Below are positions 35,636 through 43,708 of a stretch of DNA of 64,000 nt, in pieces. The stretch is from Empedobacter sedimenti. GTDB taxonomy: Bacteria; Bacteroidota; Bacteroidia; Flavobacteriales; Weeksellaceae. Positions within the stretch are counted from its first letter, which is position 1; every line of letters begins with the position of its first letter. The stretch covers positions 176,815-240,814 of the forward strand of contig NZ_JASCQG010000004.1 of assembly GCF_030005555.1 (NCBI RefSeq). Direction: 5' to 3'. The notes beneath the pieces were generated by a model. That model had not been told where the DNA came from. It did not search any database and saw only the letters and a program-made list of their open reading frames with translations. Made by a program: the position numbers and the translations under genes.

Positions 35636-36650
35636 TTTGCTTTTAAAAGCATTGAGAGGTGAGGAGGTAGAACGTCCGCCAGTGTGGATGATGCGTCAAG
35701 CAGGACGTTATTTACCAGAATTTATCGAATTGAGAGATAAATATGATTTCTTTACACGTTGTCAAACGCCAGAATTAGCGGCTGAAATTACAGTTCAACC
35801 AATTCGTCGTTTTCCGTTGGATGCAGCTATTATCTTTTCGGATATTTTGGTTGTACCACAAGCAATGGGAATGAATTTCGAGATGAAACCTGGTGTAGGT
35901 CCGTGGTTAGAGAATCCTATTCGTACAGCTCAAGATGTAGAAAAAGTTTATATTCCTGATGTTGAAGAAGAATTAGGTTATGTTTATGCAGCGATGGATA
36001 TTACAAAGAAAGAGTTGGACAATAAAATTCCATTGATTGGTTTTGCTGGTTCTCCTTGGACGTTGTTGTGTTATGCTGTAGAAGGGCAAGGCTCTAAATC
36101 TTTTGATAAAGCGAAAGGTTTTTGTTTTCAAAATCCAGTTGCAGCGCACCAATTGTTAGAAAAAATCACTCAAACTACGATTCAATACTTGTTGAAAAAA
36201 GTGGAACACGGAGCTAATGTGATTCAGATTTTTGATTCTTGGGGTGGAATGTTATCGCCAAAAGATTATGATGAATTTTCTTGGAAATACATCGAGCAAA
36301 TTGTAAACGAAGTTTCTAAAGTGGTTCCTGTAACAGTTTTTGCAAAAGGTTGTTGGTTCGCTTTAGAGAAAATGGCCGATTCTAAAGCTTCTGCTTTGGG
36401 TGTTGATTGGACAATTACGCCACAATTAGCGCGTGAGTTTACAGGTTTCAAAAAGACGTTACAAGGTAATTTTGATCCTTCTCGTTTGTTATCGCCACCA
36501 GAAACAATACAAGCAATGGTAAAAGAAATGATTGACGATTTTGGTCCGTATAAATACATTGCCAATTTAGGTCACGGAATTTTACCAAATATTCCAGTTG
36601 AAAATGCGCAAGCTTTTATAGAAGCTGTTGTAAATTATAAGAGAGATTAA
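35622..36650 (+). CDS. hemE: Uroporphyrinogen decarboxylase
   Basis: A 342-residue enzyme that removes four carboxyls from uroporphyrinogen III to give coproporphyrinogen III. Signature [16 protein letters not shown], the substrate Asp in [36 protein letters not shown], quoted in full at 20, and [11 protein letters not shown] are all present. It overlaps hemD by 14 bases and ends the operon at a terminator. Confidence 0.97.
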   Translation: MIKNDLLLKALRGEEVERPPVWMMRQAGRYLPEFIELRDKYDFFTRCQTPELAAEITVQPIRRFPLDAAIIFSDILVVPQAMGMNFEMKPGVGPWLENPIRTAQDVEKVYIPDVEEELGYVYAAMDITKKELDNKIPLIGFAGSPWTLLCYAVEGQGSKSFDKAKGFCFQNPVAAHQLLEKITQTTIQYLLKKVEHGANVIQIFDSWGGMLSPKDYDEFSWKYIEQIVNEVSKVVPVTVFAKGCWFALEKMADSKASALGVDWTITPQLAREFTGFKKTLQGNFDPSRLLSPPETIQAMVKEMIDDFGPYKYIANLGHGILPNIPVENAQAFIEAVVNYKRD

Positions 36651-36667
36651 GATACTCGATATAACAA

Positions 36668-36697
36668 GAAAACCTTCCGTAATGGAAGGTTTTTTTA
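36668..36697. terminator. Terminator after hemE (probably bidirectional)
   Basis: Stem aaaccttcc / ggaaggttt with a 5-base loop and T-run; the A-run on the left could serve the convergent gene. Confidence 0.87.
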
Positions 36698-36703
36698 TTG
36701 AAA

Positions 36704-37240
36704 TTAAAATTTGTTTAATTCTATAAATTCAAATTCCTTTATTATTTTTTGTACATCTTTTTCTTCAAAAAATATCCAAATATCATCACCTAATTCAAAC
36801 TTTGGAATAAAATCATTTTCATAGTAAAAATTTCCTATAGATAAACTTTTACTTTCTTCAAAATTCAACTTTACTAAATGTGGTTCTTTTTTAGATTCAA
36901 TAATAACACCATAGATTTCAAATGAAATAAATTTTTTATTAAATAAATCATTCCAAAATTTCGATTGATAGTTATATGTGAAATCTGAATTATTAAATGA
37001 AGTTTTATCAAATATATTAATTACATATTGTCTTAGATTTTCAGGATAATCCCATGAAAAAAATATGTTATTATCGTTCTCAAAAATTAATAGAACTTCT
37101 AAAGGAATTATATCAATATTTTGATTAGTCGTTAGTTCATTAAAATCTGTAATATCTTTGTATTTAAAATCAATTAATTTTTTATTTATCAATTTTTCTA
37201 AAGAATTATTGATATTAAATAAAATAGGTTCAAAGTTCAT
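36704..37240 (-). CDS. Hypothetical AT-rich orphan protein
   Basis: A 178-residue acidic soluble protein rich in Phe, Asn, Ile, Lys and Glu, without signal or membrane helix. I do not recognise a family. Segments such as IDIIPLEVLLIFENDNNIFF and FELGDDIWIFFEEKDV suggest an alpha/beta fold. The GC content is clearly below that of hemE, and it lies alone between two conserved blocks, so it may be acquired cargo. The 163 bases upstream contain no clear promoter box. Confidence 0.6.
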   Translation of the reverse strand: MNFEPILFNINNSLEKLINKKLIDFKYKDITDFNELTTNQNIDIIPLEVLLIFENDNNIFFSWDYPENLRQYVINIFDKTSFNNSDFTYNYQSKFWNDLFNKKFISFEIYGVIIESKKEPHLVKLNFEESKSLSIGNFYYENDFIPKFELGDDIWIFFEEKDVQKIIKEFEFIELNKF

Positions 37241-37403
37241 AAATGTAAAATTCCATTAAATATACAAACAAATAACCTTTATTGATTTAGATATTAAAGA
37301 CCATTTTAACAGAAAATTAAAAGAAATCAATTTTATATTCGGCAGTTTTGGTCTATTTTAGTAGAATATTATACAGATAAATTTAAAACTACGTAAAAAT
37401 AAT

Positions 37404-38180
37404 ATGAAAAAGGGTATATTATTGATGTCTGTAATAGGTGTATTATTTTTTGCACAATCGTGTGATGCGAAGAAAGATGCGGCTACTACGACAACAAGTG
37501 AAACAGTAAAAAATGATACTGTAAAGTCTGAAGAGCCAGTAGGAAATCCGACTGATGTAAAAGCTGATCCAGGTACTTTTCAAATCAAACCATTAAAGTA
37601 CGGTTACGATGAATTGAACCAATACATTGATGCAAAAACAATGGAAATTCACTATTCTAAACACTATTTAGGATATATCAATAAGTTGAATGCTGCTTTG
37701 AAAGAAGCAAATAATAAATCGAATGATATTGTAGACATTTTGAAAAAAATGGATATGAAAAACGGAGCGTTACGCAACAATGCAGGAGGTTACTACAATC
37801 ATATGCTATATTTCGATATCATGTCTCCAACGCCTCAAAAAGCGCCAACAGGAGAGTTAAAAGCTAAGATTGATTCTACTTTTGGTTCGGTTGATGAATT
37901 AATTAAGCAATTAGATGATGCAGGTGCAAAACGTTTTGGTTCTGGTTGGGCTTGGTTGGTTGTAAAAGCAGATGGTAGTTTAGCTGTTACAAGTACAGCA
38001 AATCAAGATAATCCATTGATGCCAGAAGCAGAAGTTGCTGGAACACCAATTTTAGGAATTGATGTTTGGGAACATGCTTATTACTTGAAATACCAAAATA
38101 AACGTGATGAGTATTTAAAAGCTTTCACAAACGTTTTGGATTGGAAACAAGTTGAAGATAATTATAAGAAAGCAAAATAA
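37404..38180 (+). CDS. Lipoprotein superoxide dismutase (Mn/Fe family)
   Basis: A 258-residue dismutase carrying a lipoprotein signal (VLFFAQSC) and a Thr/Glu/Lys linker of about 40 residues before the catalytic fold. Metal ligands: MEIHYSKHYLGYINKL, NAGGYYNHMLYFDI, and GIDVWEHAYYLKYQNKR (Asp and His). The Gly before NH and the Gln in ANQDNPLM are the pattern I associate with manganese use; this is not proof. A membrane-anchored dismutase would remove superoxide in the periplasm or at the surface rather than in the cytosol. It ends at a bidirectional terminator. Confidence 0.92.
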   Translation: MKKGILLMSVIGVLFFAQSCDAKKDAATTTTSETVKNDTVKSEEPVGNPTDVKADPGTFQIKPLKYGYDELNQYIDAKTMEIHYSKHYLGYINKLNAALKEANNKSNDIVDILKKMDMKNGALRNNAGGYYNHMLYFDIMSPTPQKAPTGELKAKIDSTFGSVDELIKQLDDAGAKRFGSGWAWLVVKADGSLAVTSTANQDNPLMPEAEVAGTPILGIDVWEHAYYLKYQNKRDEYLKAFTNVLDWKQVEDNYKKAK

Positions 38181-38196
38181 TCTTTCGATCAATAAA

Positions 38197-38233
38197 CAAA
38201 AAAGCTTCTCAATACAATTGAGAAGCTTTTTTT
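38197..38233. terminator. Bidirectional terminator
   Basis: Stem aagcttctcaat / attgagaagctt around a short loop with A-run and T-run; between the dismutase and the convergent small gene. Confidence 0.9.
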
Positions 38234-38249
38234 ATGTTTTAGTTTTATC

Positions 38250-38573
38250 TTAATTCTTAATCAATGATTGAGTTTCTGTAGAACCATCATCATTAAAAAC
38301 GCGAACAATATATTTACCACGTTTTAAGCTCTGGACATTGAAATTTGCCTTGGCAGTTCCGTCAGTCTTTTTTGTCATGACTTCATTTCCTATAATCGAA
38401 TAGATGACAACTGTATTTACTTTTGATGGATTGTCAAATTTTATCGTAAACATTGAAGTTGCCGGATTAGGATACAAACTTATTGTCGCTTTGTCTTGAT
38501 CTAATCTCGACTGTGCGGAAGCTGTATTAAAAGTGAATAAAAAAAGAGATATAATAAGTATAATGTTTTTCAT
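38250..38573 (-). CDS. Small secreted protein consisting of a type IX sorting domain
   Basis: A 107-residue product: signal peptide (FTFNTASAQ), about ten residues of linker, and then the whole of a type IX type A sorting domain (ISLYPNPATSMFTIKF ... VIYSIIGNEVM ... LKRGKYIVRVFND ... TQSLIKN). There is no cargo domain. It may be a remnant of a larger protein, or a real small surface protein. It has one of the best promoters in the window, which argues that it is expressed. Confidence 0.85.
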   Translation of the reverse strand: MKNIILIISLFLFTFNTASAQSRLDQDKATISLYPNPATSMFTIKFDNPSKVNTVVIYSIIGNEVMTKKTDGTAKANFNVQSLKRGKYIVRVFNDDGSTETQSLIKN

Positions 38574-38589
38574 AAGCGCCTCGTTCTAA

Positions 38590-38620
38590 CAAATATAGAA
38601 ATAAATATTGATAATCCAAA
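38590..38620 (-). promoter_or_regulatory. Full-consensus promoter of the sorting-domain protein
   Basis: On the minus strand TTTG (38617-38620), 19 bases, then TATATTTG (38590-38597), 16 bases before the start codon. Confidence 0.75.
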
Positions 38621-38642
38621 CAATTCAAAACTTGTACCAAAT

Positions 38643-38676
38643 AAAAAATGATGCTAAAATTTAGCATCATTTTATG
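38643..38676 (-). terminator. Terminator of the rplM-rpsI-rpsB-tsf operon
   Basis: Palindrome aaaatgatgctaaa / tttagcatcatttt with T-run on the minus strand, 25 bases after the tsf stop. Confidence 0.85.
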
Positions 38677-38700
38677 ATATATAATATAGTGATTAACTTA

Positions 38701-39525
38701 TTATAAACCGTAACGGATAAATCCAATTACTTTTAAGTCAGCGCTAACAGCTTTAACTACGTCTTGAACAGAAGTTTTTCCGTCTTTAATAGAAGCTTGG
38801 TGAACTAAAGTATTCTCTTTGAAGAATTTTTGTAATTTACCTTGAGCGATGTTCTCGATCATGTTTTCTGGTTTACCTTCAGCAGCTAAAGTTTCTTTAG
38901 CGATTGCTAATTCAGTATCGATAACAGATTGAGAAACTTGAGTTTCATCTAAAGCTACTGGGTTCATAGCAGCAACTTGCATTGCAACGTCACGAGCAAC
39001 TTCAGAAGCTCCTTCTACGTTAGCAGATAAAGCAACTACAGCACCAATTTTGTTACCAGCGTGGATGTAAGAATTTACGATAGCACCTTCGATAGATTGG
39101 AATGTTCCAATTTCGATTTTTTCTCCGATAACTCCAGTTTGCTCGATTAATTTCTCACCAACTGTAATACCAGCGTATGGTAAAGCTAATAATTCTTCTT
39201 TAGAGTTAACTGTTAAAGCTAAGTCAGCGATTTCATTAGCCATAGCAACGAATGCTTCGTTTTTAGCTACGAAGTCAGTTTCACAGTTTAAAGCGATGAT
39301 GATACCTTTAGTTTGCTCACCATTGATTTTAGCGATAACCGCACCTTCAGTAGAATCACGGTCAGCTCTTTTAGCAGCAACTTTTTGACCTTGTTTACGT
39401 AAAACCTCTACAGCTTTATCAAAATCTCCTCCAGCTTCTTCTAAAGCTTTTTTAGAATCCATCATTCCCGCACCAGTTGCGTTTCTTAATTTACTTACCT
39501 CAGCGGCTGTTGCTTTATAGCTCAT
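38701..39525 (-). CDS. tsf: Translation elongation factor Ts
   Basis: A 274-residue nucleotide exchange factor for EF-Tu. The N-terminal UBA-like domain has VSKLRNATGAGMMDSKKALE; the signature IIALNCETDFVAKNEAF and the core MQVAAMNPVAL are present, as is the C-terminal helical module KFFKENTLVHQ. It lies 114 bases after rpsB, with a hairpin in between that may modulate readthrough. Confidence 0.97.
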   Translation of the reverse strand: MSYKATAAEVSKLRNATGAGMMDSKKALEEAGGDFDKAVEVLRKQGQKVAAKRADRDSTEGAVIAKINGEQTKGIIIALNCETDFVAKNEAFVAMANEIADLALTVNSKEELLALPYAGITVGEKLIEQTGVIGEKIEIGTFQSIEGAIVNSYIHAGNKIGAVVALSANVEGASEVARDVAMQVAAMNPVALDETQVSQSVIDTELAIAKETLAAEGKPENMIENIAQGKLQKFFKENTLVHQASIKDGKTSVQDVVKAVSADLKVIGFIRYGL

Positions 39526-39565
39526 AGTAATATTTTTATTTTGTTTCTTAATATTTTAAATAAAA

Positions 39566-39600
39566 GTAGCTCGTACACCACATAGTGGTATAGGAGCTAC
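39566..39600 (-). promoter_or_regulatory. Hairpin between rpsB and tsf (possible attenuator)
   Basis: Outer arms gtagctc / gagctac and inner arms accac / gtggt; on the minus strand it is followed by TTTTATTT, a weak terminator tail. It could lower tsf expression relative to rpsB. Confidence 0.5.
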
Positions 39601-39639
39601 AATGTATATTATATCGATGAATTGATCATCAAGTTAATG

Positions 39640-40386
39640 TTAAGCTTCTTTAGTTTCAGCTCCTTCTTCTTTATCTTCTTTCGCTTTTTCTTTTTCTGCT
39701 TTACGTGTTGATAAACCAGCTTTGATAGAATCAGCTACTGTAGTTAAGATAATGTCGATTGATTTAGAAGCATCATCATTTGCAGGGATTGGGAAATCTA
39801 CTTGACGTGGGTCAGTATTTGTATCCACCATTGCAAAGATTGGAATACCTAATTTTTGAGCTTCAGCAACCGCGATGTGCTCACGTACAATATCTACAAT
39901 AAATACTGCAGATGGTAAACGTGTCATATCAGCGATAGAACCTAAGTTTTTCTCTAAAGATGCTCTTTGACGATCAACTTGTAATCTTTCTTTTTTTGAT
40001 AGTGTTTCAAACGTACCGTCTTTTTTCATACGATCGATTGAATTCATTTTTTTAACTGCTTTACGAATAGTAACAAAGTTTGTTAACATTCCACCAGGCC
40101 AACGTTCTGTAATATAAGGCATGTTAATTTCTTCAGCATGCTTAGCTACAACATCTTTTGCTTGTTTTTTAGTTGCAACGAAAAGAACTTTACGTCCAGA
40201 TGCAGCAATTTTTCCTAAAGCTTCAGATGCTTCATCTAATTTCACTGCAGTTTTGTGAAGGTCGATGATGTGGATTCCGTTTTTCTCCATAAAAATATAA
40301 GGAGCCATAGCCGGATTCCATTTTCTTGTTAAGTGACCAAAGTGCACACCTGCACCTAATAAGTCCTTTACATTTACTTTTGCCAT
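39640..40386 (-). CDS. rpsB: 30S ribosomal protein S2
   Basis: A 248-residue S2. Signatures VHFGHLTRKWNPAMAPYIF (quoted 19), GIHIIDLHKT, ITERWPGGMLTNF and IPIFAMVDTNTDP are present; the last 25 residues form an acidic/lysine-rich tail common in this order. It follows rpsI with a structured 124-base leader and precedes tsf, the usual order. Confidence 0.98.
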   Translation of the reverse strand: MAKVNVKDLLGAGVHFGHLTRKWNPAMAPYIFMEKNGIHIIDLHKTAVKLDEASEALGKIAASGRKVLFVATKKQAKDVVAKHAEEINMPYITERWPGGMLTNFVTIRKAVKKMNSIDRMKKDGTFETLSKKERLQVDRQRASLEKNLGSIADMTRLPSAVFIVDIVREHIAVAEAQKLGIPIFAMVDTNTDPRQVDFPIPANDDASKSIDIILTTVADSIKAGLSTRKAEKEKAKEDKEEGAETKEA

Positions 40387-40406
40387 TTTCTTTTTTTTAG
40401 TTTACG

Positions 40407-40483
40407 TTCCGTTATCTCAACAAGCAACAAACAAGTGGTCGAATAAATCTTGCCTTATTTGTTTAGATGCTAAACCAACGGAA
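40407..40483 (-). promoter_or_regulatory. Structured leader upstream of rpsB
   Basis: Outer arms ttccgtt (40407-40413) and aacggaa (40477-40483) close a 77-base region with at least one inner stem (aacaaa / tttgtt). It sits between rpsI and rpsB and is a candidate S2-binding autoregulatory leader. Confidence 0.4.
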
Positions 40484-40510
40484 AATGGATTTTTTAATGA
40501 ATTGAATAAA

Positions 40511-40897
40511 TTAACGTTTAGAGAATTGGAATTTCTTACGCGCTTTCTTTTGACCGAATTTTTTACGTTCAACCATACGTGGATCACGTGTTAATAATCC
40601 TTCTGGTTTTAATTGTAAACGAAAATCTGCGTCAACTTCACATAAAGCTCTAGAAATTGCTAAACGAATTGCTTCAGCTTGACCAGTGATTCCTCCACCA
40701 AATACTTTGATATCTACATTGTATTTATCTTTTGTACCTGTTAATAAGAATGCTTGTTCTACTTTGTATTGTAATACTGCTGTAGGGAAGTAGTTTGCTA
40801 ACTCGCGTCCGTTAATGAAGATCTCTCCATTTCCTTCTTGTAAATATACACGAGCAACAGATGTTTTTCTACGTCCGATTTTATGAACTATTGCCAT
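40511..40897 (-). CDS. rpsI: 30S ribosomal protein S9
   Basis: A 128-residue S9 with IGRRKTSVARVYLQEGNG, GGGITGQAEAIRLAISRAL, and the basic tail KKFGQKKARKKFQFSKR that reaches the P-site tRNA in the ribosome. It is 9 bases after rplM, the conserved pair. Confidence 0.98.
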   Translation of the reverse strand: MAIVHKIGRRKTSVARVYLQEGNGEIFINGRELANYFPTAVLQYKVEQAFLLTGTKDKYNVDIKVFGGGITGQAEAIRLAISRALCEVDADFRLQLKPEGLLTRDPRMVERKKFGQKKARKKFQFSKR

Positions 40898-40906
40898 TGA
40901 ATTAGA

Positions 40907-41362
40907 TTATAAATATTCGTTAATATCGATTTGTTTTGGTTGTTGAGCTTCGTGATTGTGCTCTGTACCAACAAATACATGTAAATTAGTCAATAATTTA
41001 CTACCTAATTTGTTTTTAGGTAACATTCCTTTTACTGACTTTTCGATTAAGCGTACAGGATCTTTAGCAAAAACTTCTTTTGCAGTTAAAGATCTTTGTC
41101 CACCTGGGTAACCTGTGTGACGAATGTATAATTTGTCATCCCATTTGCTACCTGTTAATTGAATTTTGTCAGCGTTTAAAACAATAACATAATCTCCACA
41201 ATCTGCATGAGGAGTAAAGTTTGTTTTGTGCTTCCCTCTAATTAGCTTCGCAACACCTGAAGCTAAACGACCTAATGATAAGTCAGAAGCGTCCACAACT
41301 ACCCATTCTTTCTGAGCAGTTTCTTTGTTGGCTGATGTAGTTTTGTAACTTAACGTGTCCAC
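40907..41362 (-). CDS. rplM: 50S ribosomal protein L13
   Basis: With a GTG start at 41362 the protein is 151 residues and begins MDTLSYKTTSANKE, matching the family. The frame is open up to 41422, but the extra 20 residues are hydrophobic and pass into the promoter. Seen: WVVVDASDLSLGRLASGVA, YIRHTGYPGGQRSLTAKE and VKGMLPKNKLG. It heads the operon with rpsI, rpsB and tsf. Confidence 0.97.
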   Translation of the reverse strand: MDTLSYKTTSANKETAQKEWVVVDASDLSLGRLASGVAKLIRGKHKTNFTPHADCGDYVIVLNADKIQLTGSKWDDKLYIRHTGYPGGQRSLTAKEVFAKDPVRLIEKSVKGMLPKNKLGSKLLTNLHVFVGTEHNHEAQQPKQIDINEYL

Positions 41363-41411
41363 TATCTTGATTTTTAATATTTTATAAATTACCGACAATC
41401 CGATCGGGGTG

Positions 41412-41442
41412 CAAATGTACAAAATGATTCTGTTTTCCCAAA
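41412..41442 (-). promoter_or_regulatory. Full-consensus promoter of the rplM operon
   Basis: On the minus strand TTTG (41439-41442), 19 bases, TACATTTG (41412-41419). The start site should be near 41405, about 43 bases from the GTG at 41362, which supports the shorter L13. Confidence 0.8.
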
Positions 41443-41538
41443 AGATTTTCAGGAATTATTCATCATTTCGTTTATTTTAAATCCTCCGATTTATTGTCAA
41501 ACGTCTGCAAAATTAAGTTAATTAATTGAAATAGACAA

Positions 41539-42399
41539 TTAATTTTTCTCGAATGGTAAGATTGTTTGCGTTGTAGAGCCTAATCCTTCGATTCCGTACT
41601 CTATAACATCACCAGGTTGTAACCATCTTTGAGGTGTTTTTCCCATTCCAGATCCTGCAGGAGAACCTGTCGAAATAATATCTCCAGGTAAGAAAGACAT
41701 AAATTGTGACAAGTAAGAGATTAATTTTGGTATACGATAAATAAAATCGCTCGTATTACCGTCTTGCATTAATTCTCCGTTCAATTTTAACCAAACACGT
41801 AGATTATCTACATCTTCAATTTCGTCTTGTGTCGCAATGTATGGTCCAATTGGAGCAAAAGTATCACAACCTTTTCCTTTGTCCCATGTTCCACCGCGTT
41901 CTGTTTGGAAAGCGCGCTCTGAAATATCATTGATTAAGGCATAACCATAAACATGGTTCATAGCCTCTTCTTCTGTAACGTTGTTCGCTTTTTTACCAAT
42001 TACGATACATAATTCTGTTTCCCAGTCCATTTTTGTCGAACCGTTTGGCTGCATAATTCCATCTTCTGGACCGTTGAATGATTGATTCGCTTTGATAAAC
42101 ATGATAGGCTCTGCTTGTTGCTCTAAACCTGTTTCTTTTACGTGATCATCAAAGTTTAATCCTACACAAACAATTTTGCCAGGACGAGTTAAAGGCGCAC
42201 CAGTACGTACATTATCTTCAACTAATGGTAAAGTGTTGATGTTTTGATCTATATATTGTTGTAAAGTTTCTTGTTTTTCGGTATTTCCAAAAAAGTCTTC
42301 GTCGTATACTATTCCAGATGCTGAAACATCAAATTTTTTATCATCAATGATGATTCCTGATTTTTCTTGTCCTTTAGGACCGAATCTAAAAATTTTCAT
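41539..42399 (-). CDS. Fumarylacetoacetate hydrolase family protein
   Basis: A 286-residue FAH-family enzyme. The core has GKIVCVGLNFDDHVKETG, the metal-binding acids in MDWETELCIVIGKKA, GYALINDISERAFQ, KGCDTFAPIGPYIAT and DIISTGSPAGSGMG. Members cleave or isomerise beta-diketo acids (for example acylpyruvate hydrolase, HpcE-type isomerase); the actual substrate is not clear. Upstream TATATTTG on the same strand indicates its own promoter. Confidence 0.9.
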   Translation of the reverse strand: MKIFRFGPKGQEKSGIIIDDKKFDVSASGIVYDEDFFGNTEKQETLQQYIDQNINTLPLVEDNVRTGAPLTRPGKIVCVGLNFDDHVKETGLEQQAEPIMFIKANQSFNGPEDGIMQPNGSTKMDWETELCIVIGKKANNVTEEEAMNHVYGYALINDISERAFQTERGGTWDKGKGCDTFAPIGPYIATQDEIEDVDNLRVWLKLNGELMQDGNTSDFIYRIPKLISYLSQFMSFLPGDIISTGSPAGSGMGKTPQRWLQPGDVIEYGIEGLGSTTQTILPFEKN

Positions 42400-42421
42400 C
42401 TTCTTTATATTTTTTCCGCCA

Positions 42422-42429
42422 CAAATATA
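42422..42429 (-). promoter_or_regulatory. Promoter -7 box of the FAH-family gene
   Basis: TATATTTG on the minus strand, 22 bases before the start; no clear -33 box. Confidence 0.5.
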
Positions 42430-42456
42430 CGACGATTAGTTTTTTGATGAACTAAA

Positions 42457-42490
42457 TAAAAAAAGACATCTGTCATTAACAGATGTCTTA
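42457..42490 (-). terminator. Terminator after the acyl-CoA dehydrogenase gene
   Basis: Stem aagacatctgt / acagatgtctt on the minus strand, followed by a T-run. Confidence 0.88.
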
Positions 42491-42523
42491 AGAAGATAAA
42501 TATTTATTATATTTATTTAAATT

Positions 42524-43663
42524 TTACTTTGCAATTCCTCTTGAAATGACAATTTTCTGAATTTCAGAAGTTCCTTCATAAATTTGAGTAATTTTTGCAT
42601 CACGCATCATACGCTCTACATGATATTCGCGAACATAACCATTTCCTCCGTGAATTTGTACAGCTTCTGAAGCAACTTCATTTGCTGTTTTAGAAGCAAA
42701 TAGTTTTGCCATTGCACCAGAAATAGAAATATCTTTTCCTTCATCTTTCTCAACCGCAGCTTTGAAACATAACATACGAGCAGCTGTAATATTAGTTGCC
42801 ATATCTGCTAATTTGAATGCAACAGCTTGGTGATTAATAATTTCTGTTTTGAACGCTTTACGAATTTTAGCATAATCTAACGCTAATTCGTAAGCTCCTT
42901 GTGCAATACCTAAAGCCTGAGAAGCAATACCGATACGACCACCGTTTAATACATTCATTGCGAAAGCGAAACCAAATCCATCTTCACCGATACGGTTTTC
43001 TTTTGGTACTTTTACATCATTAAAGAATAATGAATGTGTATCAGAACCACGGATTCCCATTTTTTGTTCTTTTGGTCCGACTTCGAAACCAGCCCATCCT
43101 TTTTCTACGATGAAAGCATTGATTCCTTTGTGACCTTTTTCTGGATCAGTTTGTGCAATTACTAAATATGTAGAAGCTGTTCCACCATTCGTAATCCAGT
43201 TTTTTGTTCCGTTTAATAAGTAATAGTCTCCCATATCTACCGCAGTAGTTTTTTGAGAAGTTGCATCAGAACCAGCATCTGGCTCAGATAAACAGAATGC
43301 TCCAATTACTTGACCAGAAGCTAATGGAGTTAAATATTTTTGTTTTTGTTCTTCGTTACAATATTTTTCCATACCAGCACAAACCAACGAGTTGTTTACT
43401 GACATGACAACAGCAGCAGAAGCATCAACTTTTGCAATTTCTTCCATTGCAATAACGTAAGAAACGCTATCTAAACCAGATCCTCCGTATTTTGGATCAA
43501 CCATCATTCCTAAGAATCCTAGTTCGCCCATTTTTTTAACAGCGTCTGTTGGGAAAGTAGATGTTTCGTCACGTTCGATTACACCTGGTAACAATTCTGC
43601 TTTTGCAAAATCGCGCGCAGCTTGTTGAATCATTAATTGTTCTTCCGATAATTGAAAATTCAT
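42524..43663 (-). CDS. Acyl-CoA dehydrogenase (short-chain/butyryl type)
   Basis: A 379-residue FAD enzyme that makes the first step of beta-oxidation or branched amino-acid breakdown. FAD and substrate motifs: GAFCLSEPDAGSDATSQKTT, quoted at 20, NGTKNWITNGG, KMGIRGSDTHSLFFNDV and HGGNGYVREYHVERMMRDAK, quoted at 20. The catalytic Glu is in IYEGTSEIQKIVISR. Chain-length preference is not certain from the sequence. Confidence 0.93.
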   Translation of the reverse strand: MNFQLSEEQLMIQQAARDFAKAELLPGVIERDETSTFPTDAVKKMGELGFLGMMVDPKYGGSGLDSVSYVIAMEEIAKVDASAAVVMSVNNSLVCAGMEKYCNEEQKQKYLTPLASGQVIGAFCLSEPDAGSDATSQKTTAVDMGDYYLLNGTKNWITNGGTASTYLVIAQTDPEKGHKGINAFIVEKGWAGFEVGPKEQKMGIRGSDTHSLFFNDVKVPKENRIGEDGFGFAFAMNVLNGGRIGIASQALGIAQGAYELALDYAKIRKAFKTEIINHQAVAFKLADMATNITAARMLCFKAAVEKDEGKDISISGAMAKLFASKTANEVASEAVQIHGGNGYVREYHVERMMRDAKITQIYEGTSEIQKIVISRGIAK

Positions 43664-43708
43664 TGTGATTATTTATTTATGGTTTTTTATTATTTATATT
43701 TTGACTTT

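Noticed and set aside
41363..41422. 20-residue N-terminal extension of L13
   Set aside because: It runs into the operon promoter, and the GTG at 41362 gives the standard 151-residue protein.
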